Positions 1-5,483 of a DNA stretch of 12,137 nt are shown one piece after another. This DNA comes from Enteractinococcus sp. Its GTDB lineage: Bacteria; Actinomycetota; Actinomycetes; Actinomycetales; Micrococcaceae. A program made the position numbers and the translations under genes. Under the pieces are notes generated by a model. The model had not been told where the DNA came from and did no database searches. It saw only the letters and a program-made list of their open reading frames with translations. The stretch covers positions 1 to 12,137 of the forward strand of contig JAJUIX010000014.1 in assembly GCA_029267455.1 (NCBI GenBank), written 5' to 3'. Within the stretch, counting starts at the first letter, position 1; every line of letters begins with the position of its first letter.

Positions 1-381
1 CACAATGTCGCGGGCACGAAAGTACTGCAGATACGCGGCCTGCTCGCTCGGACTGCCGCGTTGTACCAGGGTGTGTCGGTTAATCGGCGATGATAAGCCG
101 GTGCCGCGCTGGTCCAGCATCAGCACCCGGTAGTGTTTGAGGGCCGCGGCCAGCCACCCGCCCGCGCGCGCCGGCCGTGAGCCTTTTCCCCCGGGACCAC
201 CCTGTAAATACAACAACCATGGCTTGTCTTGGCCATCTGCGGTACGGTACTCCCGGGCATAGACGGTGATCTGTTCTCCCTCGGGTGCACTATGGTCGAG
301 CGGGACGGTGAAGTGGTGGTCGATGACACCGGTTCCATCCTGCATCCAGGCGATTGACCCTGCGGTGTGAGTGGCTGGCAT
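1..381 (-). CDS. Proline iminopeptidase-like alpha/beta hydrolase (S33 family), N-terminal part, cut by the window edge
   Basis: An open frame runs from an ATG at 381 to the window edge (127 codons, no stop), so the C-terminal half lies outside. The visible part has the beta-strand plus oxyanion-type motif LLYLQGGPGG (residues 56-65) and DQRGTGLSS (90-98), the pattern of the larger actinobacterial proline iminopeptidases (peptidase family S33), which release N-terminal proline from peptides. The catalytic Ser (GxSxGG), Asp and His would lie beyond residue 127 and cannot be checked. There is no signal peptide, so it is probably cytoplasmic. The start is supported by GAGGAG at 387-392, 5 nt before the ATG. 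It sits 45 nt downstream of the GNAT gene on the same strand and is likely the last or a late member of the helicase-GNAT operon. The family call is fairly firm; the substrate is inferred. Confidence 0.85.
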   Translation of the reverse strand, partial: MPATHTAGSIAWMQDGTGVIDHHFTVPLDHSAPEGEQITVYAREYRTADGQDKPWLLYLQGGPGGKGSRPARAGGWLAAALKHYRVLMLDQRGTGLSSPINRHTLVQRGSPSEQAAYLQYFRARDIV

Positions 382-426
382 CGTGGCTCCTCGCGCGAAA
401 CTGGTGGATAGGTTCGTGCCTTGAGT

Positions 427-942
427 CTAACGCTGCCCAGCATCGCGGAGGGCGGCCCCGTCGAGGCGATAGGTCGTCCAACCATCCATCGGATGTGCAC
501 CAAGTGACTCATAGAACTCGATGGCCGGGGTGTTCCAGTCCAGCACGGACCATTCGAATCGTCCGTACCCGCGTTGCACGGCGATCCCCGCCAGATGCAG
601 TAGCAGCTTTTTGCCGTAACCGCGCCCCCGCATTTCGGGTATCACAAACAGGTCCTCCAACCAGATACCGTGCACACCCTCCCAGGTCGAATAGGTTTCA
701 AACCACACGGCAATCCCCACGACTTGACGTTGGCCCGCCACAACGTCGTCGACGACGTGACAAAACACCCGCGGATTGGGCCCGAACAGGTGCTGGTGGA
801 GCAGTGCTTCGGTGTTGTGGACCGCATCGGGTTCCTTTTCGTACACGGCCAACTGCTGGATGAGGTCAAGAATTGCCGGCACATCCGCTGGCCTCGCTTC
901 GCGGATGGTGCCGATAGCCATCGTCGTGTGAGGTTCTGTCAT
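427..942 (-). CDS. GNAT N-acetyltransferase, diamine/thialysine acetyltransferase (SSAT)-like
   Basis: This 171-residue single-domain protein of the Gcn5-related acetyltransferase superfamily transfers acetyl from acetyl-CoA to an amine. It has an N-terminal IREARPADVPAIL start typical of GNATs, the acetyl-CoA pyrophosphate-binding loop RGRGYG (residues 105-110), and a late WNTPAIEFYESLGA block. The sequence WLEDLFV before the loop and LDWNTPAIEFY after it strongly resemble spermidine/spermine acetyltransferases, including the Glu of LED (E96) and the Tyr of EFY (Y144) that act in catalysis in that family. A polyamine or lysine-analogue substrate is inferred. An upstream in-frame ATG at 978 exists, but it lies inside the helicase gene. 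The ATG at 942 has AAGGAG at 949-954 with a 6-nt spacer and is preferred. It follows the helicase stop by 16 nt, suggesting co-transcription. Confidence 0.9.
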   Translation of the reverse strand: MTEPHTTMAIGTIREARPADVPAILDLIQQLAVYEKEPDAVHNTEALLHQHLFGPNPRVFCHVVDDVVAGQRQVVGIAVWFETYSTWEGVHGIWLEDLFVIPEMRGRGYGKKLLLHLAGIAVQRGYGRFEWSVLDWNTPAIEFYESLGAHPMDGWTTYRLDGAALRDAGQR

Positions 943-948
943 AGGGGA

Positions 949-954
949 CTCCTT
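949..954 (-). promoter_or_regulatory. Ribosome binding site deciding the GNAT start
   Basis: AAGGAG read on the minus strand, 6 nt before the ATG at 942. It lies entirely in the short gap after the helicase stop codon and makes 942, rather than the upstream ATG at 978, the likely start. Confidence 0.8.
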
Positions 955-958
955 GTGG

Positions 959-3592
959 TTAAAGGGCTGGTGTGCCAACGGACAGTGTCGTTATTGCAGG
1001 GGAGCCCTGTTCATTGGAGGCCTCCAGGTGGACCACGGCGTTGATCGCGTAATCATGGTTCCCCTCGGGGTCAACCAGCACTTGAGATACCAGCCAGTAG
1101 TCGTCAGCTTGTGCACCGACATCGGTCATTTCAGCTTCGGTCAGTTCGGGCTTGGTTTCTACGCGGAAAAATTCGGGCGCCCGAGCTGCCGGGGAGTCAT
1201 CCAGGTCTTCGTATGTCCCGAAGTAGTCGTCGAGTGCATCGGCCCAGTTGTCCGAGGTGAATGGGATGGCGCCGTCGGGCAGATAGTCGAGGGCTTCGAG
1301 TCGAGACTCTTGTTCGTCGCCGAAAAGTTGCACTCGGTGGAACATCGCGTTGCGCAGCATGACCGTGAACACGCCGACGGTGTCGGTTAGCTTGGGCGGT
1401 TCTGGCGGGGTAATCGACTCGTGATCGGCAATGAGCTGGTCGACGTCGTCGGCCATCATGTGCTCCCACTCTTCCAGCAGTGAGGAGTCGGTGGTGACGA
1501 TGATGGTTTCCAACCAGTCCTGCAGCAGGTCGAGATCTTCGGTGCGCAGCTCCTGGGGCACGGTCTGACGTAGAGCTTTCGCGGCGTCGGTGAGGTATCG
1601 CAACAGGACCCCTTCGGAGCGAGCGATCCCATAATAATTCACGTAATCGCCGAAGCCCATGGCGCGCTCGTACATATCCCGCACGATCGATTTCGGCTGT
1701 AATTCGAACTCTGCCAGCCACGGGGCGCCCTGCCGATAGATTTCAAACTGCTGGTTTAACATCTCGGCCAGCGGTTGCGGGTACGTGAGTTCATCGAGCA
1801 CTTTCATACGCTCGGTGTACTCATAACCATCAGCGCGCATCCGCGCCATTTCCTCATCGCGAATCTTACGCAACTGGGCGTTGAGCACCTGGCGTGGTGG
1901 TTCCAGCGTCGCTTCAATGATCGAGACCACATCGACCGCATACGTGGGCGACTCGATATCCAGCAGTTCAAAGGCAGCCAGCGCGAAGGGACTCAGCGGC
2001 TGGTTCAGTGCGAAATCCGGTTGCAGGTCGACGGTGAGCTCTAACTTATTGCCCCACTCGTCGGGTTCATCGTTGACCACGACGACGTCGGTGACCAATA
2101 ATTCGCGCAGGATCCCGATCGCACGTCGCTGAAGTGCCGCTTTGGACGCCTTCGTCTCGGCCGAGCGCAGGATCATTCGACGCACGGCGGTCACCGGATT
2201 GCCGGGTCGCGCCAGAATGTTCAACAGCATTGAGTGGGTGATACGCATTCGGGAGACCATCGGCTCGGGTTCGGCGGCCACGAGTCGATCAAATGTCCCC
2301 TTTGACCACGACACGAACCCCTTGGGCGGGGTCTTCTTCGGCTGAGATTTGGACGACTGCGCGATGCGGCGGGCACGCTCCTCCGGATTCTTGATGTTTG
2401 CGAACTTCTCAGCGGCCTTTGCTTCGGCCAGCTTATTTTCGATGACGTGCTCAGGGGCCTGGACTACCACGGTCCCGGCTGTATCAAAACCGGCTCGTCC
2501 GGCGCGCCCAGCGATCTGATGGAACTCCCTGGCATTGAGATGCCGCTGCCTCTGGCCGTCAAATTTGGACAACGCTGTGACGAGCACGGTGCGAATCGGC
2601 ACATTAATTCCCACGCCCAGGGTGTCGGTACCTGAAATAACCTTTAGCAGGCCTTCCTGGGCAAGACGTTCCACGAGGCGACGATATTTCGGGAGCATCC
2701 CGGCGTGGTGCACGCCAATGCCCTGGCGAATCAGCCGGTTCAACGTCTTGCCGAAACCGGAGCTGAATCGGAAATCTTTGATGAGCTCGGCGATCCGATC
2801 TTTTTCGGCGCGGGTAGCGACCGAAAGTGATGCGAGATTCGAGGCCTGCTCGACCGCATCCAATTGTGAAAAGTGCACGATGTAAATCGGCGCCAGATCA
2901 GATTCGACCAGGTGTTCGACTTGCTGTTGCACCGGGATCTCGGAGTACTCAAAGTACAAGGGGATCGGCCGGGTTGCAGACGCCACGGTCACGGTTTCGC
3001 GTTCCGTCCGTTCAGTGAGCGATTTCTCGAAAAAGGTCGTATCCCCCAGGGTCGCCGACATCAGCACAAACTGTGCCTGGGGCAGTTCGAGCAGCGGCAC
3101 CTGCCATGCCCAGCCGCGCTGTGGATCCGAATAAAAGTGGAACTCATCCATCACAACCGGGCCGACTTCCAGTCCGGACCCTTCCCGCAGTGCATAGATC
3201 GCCAGAATTTCTGCGGTGCAACAAATAATCGGGGCATCCGGGTTAATCGCTGTATCGCCGGTGACCATGCCGACATGCTCGGCGCCAAAGACCTCAATCA
3301 GATCGAAAAACTTTTCGGAGACGAGCGCTTTAATCGGTGCGGTGTAGTAGCTGGTTTGCCCGTGAGCCATCGCGTAGAAGTGTGCGGCCAGCGCGACCAT
3401 GGACTTGCCCGAACCCGTCGGGGTTGCCATAATGACGTTTTTACCGTCGGCCAGCTCGGTGACCGCCTCGTCTTGGGCGGGGTACAATTCAATACCTCGA
3501 TGACGGGTCCATTCAACGAACCGGTCATAGAGCAGCACCGGCTCAAGTTCTTCGCCGCGGTCAGGATCAGGAATAAAATCAGTCAGTTGCAC
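959..3592 (-). CDS. DEAD/DEAH-box superfamily 2 helicase with a C-terminal DUF3516-type region
   Basis: An 877-residue ATP-dependent helicase, probably acting on RNA. Visible SF2 motifs in order are: motif I TPTGSGKS (57-64), motif II DEFH (149-152), motif III SAT (179-181), GVHHAGMLP (293-301), GTDTLGVGINVP (321-332) and motif VI QIAGRAGR (359-366). The HHAGMLP and TLGVGINVP blocks are like those of Ski2/HelY-type helicases. The last ~450 residues have no motif I recognise and match in position and size the region called DUF3516 in actinobacterial helicases; that assignment is from memory of the family. The start is GTG at 3592. An ATG just upstream (3601) runs into a stop after two codons. 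TAGGAT at 3600-3605 could be a -10 box for a leaderless mRNA, or its AGGAT could serve as a weak Shine-Dalgarno. The GNAT gene follows by 16 nt. The cellular role is unknown. Confidence 0.92.
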   Translation of the reverse strand: MQLTDFIPDPDRGEELEPVLLYDRFVEWTRHRGIELYPAQDEAVTELADGKNVIMATPTGSGKSMVALAAHFYAMAHGQTSYYTAPIKALVSEKFFDLIEVFGAEHVGMVTGDTAINPDAPIICCTAEILAIYALREGSGLEVGPVVMDEFHFYSDPQRGWAWQVPLLELPQAQFVLMSATLGDTTFFEKSLTERTERETVTVASATRPIPLYFEYSEIPVQQQVEHLVESDLAPIYIVHFSQLDAVEQASNLASLSVATRAEKDRIAELIKDFRFSSGFGKTLNRLIRQGIGVHHAGMLPKYRRLVERLAQEGLLKVISGTDTLGVGINVPIRTVLVTALSKFDGQRQRHLNAREFHQIAGRAGRAGFDTAGTVVVQAPEHVIENKLAEAKAAEKFANIKNPEERARRIAQSSKSQPKKTPPKGFVSWSKGTFDRLVAAEPEPMVSRMRITHSMLLNILARPGNPVTAVRRMILRSAETKASKAALQRRAIGILRELLVTDVVVVNDEPDEWGNKLELTVDLQPDFALNQPLSPFALAAFELLDIESPTYAVDVVSIIEATLEPPRQVLNAQLRKIRDEEMARMRADGYEYTERMKVLDELTYPQPLAEMLNQQFEIYRQGAPWLAEFELQPKSIVRDMYERAMGFGDYVNYYGIARSEGVLLRYLTDAAKALRQTVPQELRTEDLDLLQDWLETIIVTTDSSLLEEWEHMMADDVDQLIADHESITPPEPPKLTDTVGVFTVMLRNAMFHRVQLFGDEQESRLEALDYLPDGAIPFTSDNWADALDDYFGTYEDLDDSPAARAPEFFRVETKPELTEAEMTDVGAQADDYWLVSQVLVDPEGNHDYAINAVVHLEASNEQGSPAITTLSVGTPAL

Positions 3593-3599
3593 CTAAACC

Positions 3600-3605
3600 A
3601 TCCTA
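3600..3605 (-). promoter_or_regulatory. Candidate -10 box for the helicase operon, possibly leaderless
   Basis: TAGGAT on the minus strand fits the actinobacterial TANNNT -10 pattern and is separated from the GTG start at 3592 by 7 nt, placing transcription start at or next to the start codon. No convincing -35 hexamer is seen 16-18 nt upstream. The same bases could act as a weak ribosome binding site, so the call is tentative. Confidence 0.4.
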
Positions 3606-3663
3606 GTACGCTGACCATTTGACCCCGGCTGAACAAACATTGCGATTCATAACGCCACCCTAT

Positions 3664-3690
3664 TTGACCTGGCGGTCAGCGGTTTAGGCT
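3664..3690 (+). promoter_or_regulatory. Candidate leaderless promoter of tam
   Basis: A -35 box TTGACC (3664-3669) and a -10 box TAGGCT (3685-3690) are separated by 15 nt, a little short. Six bases after the -10 box comes the A of the tam ATG at 3697, exactly where transcription would start. There is no Shine-Dalgarno sequence before this ATG, which fits leaderless translation. A perfect inverted repeat, TGACC-TGGC-GGTCA (3665-3678), overlaps the -35 box and could be an operator. Confidence 0.55.
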
Positions 3691-3696
3691 TGGGCT

Positions 3697-4545
3697 ATGG
3701 AAAATTTCGTATGGGATCCTGCCCAGTATGCGCACTTTGCGGGCCACCGCGCCAGACCATTCGTAGACCTGACCAATGCCGTACAACTCGAGGCACCGAA
3801 ACGGGTCTTCGATATGGGCTGCGGCCCAGGCAATATGACCGTGACCTTGGCAGATCGATGGCCTGACGCCCAAATCACCGGGTACGACGCCTCCGCCGAA
3901 ATGATTGAAGACGCCCAGCGGCTAGTAGAAAATGCCGACGAAGACGCCTATGCCAACGTCTCCTTTGCCCAGCAGGAAGCTGCCTCCTGGACCCCGCCTG
4001 CCGATACCGATGTGATTATTTCCAACGCCATGTTTCAGTGGATCCCGGACCACATCGACGTCATCAGCGGCTGGTTAAAAGCACTGAAGCCCGGGGCGTG
4101 GTTTGCGATGCAAGTCCCCGGCAATAGTGTGGCCCGCTCCCACCAATATATTGGGGAATTAGCTGCCGAACCGAAGTTTTCGGTTGCCAAAGACACCGCC
4201 TACACCGGAGAGACGGTGCATTCGGTCGAAGAATATACGCACATGCTGCTTGAACACGGTTTCCGACCTAATGTGTGGGAAACCACCTACCACCAGGTAC
4301 TGTCGGGCCCCGACCCCGTCTTTGACTGGGTCAAGGGTGCCGCGCTACGGCCCGTGCTGCAAAAACTCGCCGAACACGACGAGGCGCACGGAACCAACCT
4401 GCACGATGCTTTCGTGCTGCGCTATAAGGCTGAGATGTTAGCGGCCTATCCGCCCTATGTGGGTCCTGACGGGCAGGAAGTCACCATCTACCCATTCCGC
4501 AGGATCTTCGTCGTCGGACACAAAGAACTCGATTACTTTATCTAG
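3697..4545 (+). CDS. tam: Trans-aconitate 2-methyltransferase
   Basis: A 282-residue class I SAM-dependent methyltransferase. Motif I is DMGCGPGN (39-46), followed by the acidic residue that binds the SAM ribose in GYDAS (D64) and SNAMFQWIPDH (109-119). Beyond the general fold it matches E. coli Tam closely as I remember it: the WDPAQYAHFAGHRARP start, the FQWIPDH block, the WETTYHQ segment (194-200) and DWVKGAALRP (210-219). Tam methyl-esterifies trans-aconitate, a spontaneous by-product of cis-aconitate that inhibits aconitase. It is cytosolic and linked to the TCA cycle. Length is slightly above the ~252 residues of E. coli Tam, with part of the excess in a more divergent C-terminal third (about 225-240). 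It is monocistronic: divergent from the helicase and convergent with the MBL gene. The substrate could differ, but the family is well supported. Confidence 0.88.
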   Translation: MENFVWDPAQYAHFAGHRARPFVDLTNAVQLEAPKRVFDMGCGPGNMTVTLADRWPDAQITGYDASAEMIEDAQRLVENADEDAYANVSFAQQEAASWTPPADTDVIISNAMFQWIPDHIDVISGWLKALKPGAWFAMQVPGNSVARSHQYIGELAAEPKFSVAKDTAYTGETVHSVEEYTHMLLEHGFRPNVWETTYHQVLSGPDPVFDWVKGAALRPVLQKLAEHDEAHGTNLHDAFVLRYKAEMLAAYPPYVGPDGQEVTIYPFRRIFVVGHKELDYFI

Positions 4546-4546
4546 T

Positions 4547-4599
4547 CCGCGGGTCCTCGAAAAACCGGTTGAGGACCCGCGGGAGGCTCAATAATTTTT
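4547..4599 (+). terminator. Hairpin terminator between convergent tam and the MBL gene
   Basis: A perfect 12-bp inverted repeat, CCGCGGGTCCTC (4547-4558) and GAGGACCCGCGG (4571-4582), with a 12-nt loop begins one base after the tam stop. The stem is GC-rich and very stable. The nearest T run on the plus strand (4595-4599) starts 12 nt past the stem, so it is not a textbook intrinsic terminator. On the minus strand no T run follows the stem. It lies between two convergent stops and may end transcription from both sides. Confidence 0.7.
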
Positions 4600-4613
4600 C
4601 GTATTCGCGTGGC

Positions 4614-5306
4614 TTACCAGCCGCGTTGCCGCCACTCGTCGAGGTGGGGGCGCTCATGACCAAGTATCGTTGGGCCGCCGTGTCCGGGCAGGATAACGGT
4701 GTCATCGTCATACACGGCAAAGATTCTTTCTGTGACATCGGTCAAAAGCGAGTCAAAACGTTCCGGATCGTCCCAGGTATTGCCTACCCCGCCGGGGAAC
4801 AGTGAATCCCCCGAGAAGATGATGGTCGGTTCGTCACCGTTTGGCACATACACGAGCGCCACCGAGCCGGGGGTATGGCCGCGCAATCCAATCACGTCGA
4901 GTTCAATACCGGGGAACTGTGCCTTATCGCCATGCTGAAGTTCTACCTTGGCCTGGATACCGGTCGCCTCGCGGATCGCTTCGGCATCCGGAGCCCCCGC
5001 AGAGGTTGGCACCTTGGTCCGGTCAACGATTTCTGGCAGCGCACGAATGTGGTCCCAGTGTTCGTGGGTCGTGATGACTGACACCAGGTCAAGGTCGCAC
5101 GGGGTATCAACGGTTGCTGATTCGACCAGTTCCATGATGGCGTCTGGCTCATCAGCAGCATCGATCAGTACCTGAGCACCCGTGGTTTTCGAAGTAATCA
5201 GGTACACGTTGTTATCCATCTCGGAAACCGATCGGGTGCGGATGGTGACCTGAGGCAGGTCGTATAAAACCTTGATGGGACCGATAGTTGGCGACGTTTT
5301 GGACAT
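4614..5306 (-). CDS. MBL-fold metallo-hydrolase, glyoxalase II-like
   Basis: A 230-residue metallo-beta-lactamase-fold protein with the complete dinuclear metal site: THEHWDH (80-86, giving H81, H83, D85, H86), GHTPGS (H144), SGDSLF (D167) and PGHG (H209). This set is typical of hydroxyacylglutathione-hydrolase-like enzymes that hydrolyse thioesters or related substrates. The actual substrate cannot be read from the sequence. No signal peptide is seen, so it is likely cytosolic. Translation starts at ATG 5306. There is no clear Shine-Dalgarno, but TAAATT at 5314-5319 lies 7 nt upstream, consistent with a leaderless mRNA. The gene is divergent from uvrA, an arrangement I also recall in mycobacteria (Rv1637c beside uvrA), so the pairing may be conserved. 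A role in DNA repair is not shown. Confidence 0.9.
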   Translation of the reverse strand: MSKTSPTIGPIKVLYDLPQVTIRTRSVSEMDNNVYLITSKTTGAQVLIDAADEPDAIMELVESATVDTPCDLDLVSVITTHEHWDHIRALPEIVDRTKVPTSAGAPDAEAIREATGIQAKVELQHGDKAQFPGIELDVIGLRGHTPGSVALVYVPNGDEPTIIFSGDSLFPGGVGNTWDDPERFDSLLTDVTERIFAVYDDDTVILPGHGGPTILGHERPHLDEWRQRGW

Positions 5307-5313
5307 GACCGCT

Positions 5314-5319
5314 AATTTA
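5314..5319 (-). promoter_or_regulatory. Candidate -10 box of the MBL gene, leaderless
   Basis: TAAATT on the minus strand matches TANNNT and resembles TATAAT. Seven bases separate it from the ATG at 5306, so transcription would begin at the start codon. A weak TTCGCA -35-like hexamer lies 18 nt further upstream. No Shine-Dalgarno is present. Confidence 0.5.
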
Positions 5320-5364
5320 CACGTTCTATAGGATTGTTGCGAATAGCCTATGGGTTTCAGTTTC

Positions 5365-5387
5365 CTTAGCTTTAGGCGAAGACTAAG
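5365..5387 (+). repeat. Imperfect hairpin between the MBL gene and uvrA
   Basis: CTTAGCTT (5365-5372) can pair with AAG-A-CTAAG (5379-5387), giving 8 bp with one bulged A and a 6-nt loop. It is flanked by two copies of GGGTTTCA (5352-5359 and 5390-5397). It may be a protein-binding site or chance; no function is assigned. Confidence 0.3.
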
Positions 5388-5417
5388 CGGGGTTTCACCA
5401 GCAAATCAGTGCTTCAG

Positions 5418-5452
5418 CCAGAATTGAACTATTCTGGGAGTCTAGTTTTTTT
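5418..5452 (+). promoter_or_regulatory. Inverted repeat plus T7 run in the uvrA leader (candidate attenuator or operator)
   Basis: CCAGAAT (5418-5424) and ATTCTGG (5431-5437) form a perfect 7-bp inverted repeat around the 6-nt spacer TGAACT. A run of seven T starts 8 nt after it (5446-5452), and the uvrA TTG start is 31 nt further on. As RNA this could be a weak terminator-like hairpin; as DNA a dimeric repressor could bind it. No canonical actinobacterial SOS box (GAAC-N4-GTTC) is found in 5307-5483. Which side of the uvrA transcription start it lies on is unknown, since no clear uvrA promoter could be identified. Confidence 0.4.
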
Positions 5453-5483
5453 ACTGTCTTCATTGACTCGAGGGACTGAGTAC

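Noticed and set aside
354..863. Plus-strand open frame opposite the GNAT and peptidase genes
   Set aside because: Arg/Pro-rich composition without motifs; the minus strand encodes two clear protein families here.
943..978. ATG 978 as the GNAT start
   Set aside because: It lies inside the helicase gene and the ATG at 942 has a much better Shine-Dalgarno.
2873..3622. Long open frame (249 codons) on the plus strand opposite the helicase
   Set aside because: It lies wholly antisense to conserved helicase motifs I-III, has no recognisable domain, and is the usual by-product of GC-rich codon bias.
5424..5448. TTGAAC / TAGTTT as a uvrA promoter
   Set aside because: The spacing is only 13 nt, too short for a sigma-70-type promoter.
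5409..5483. GTG 5409 as the uvrA start
   Set aside because: It would add 25 residues encoded by the T-rich leader and inverted repeat, with no ribosome site; TTG 5484 has GAGGG at a good distance.
5307..5483. Canonical SOS (LexA) box ahead of uvrA
   Set aside because: No GAAC-N4-GTTC or close variant could be found; TTGAAC at 5424-5429 lacks a matching second half.
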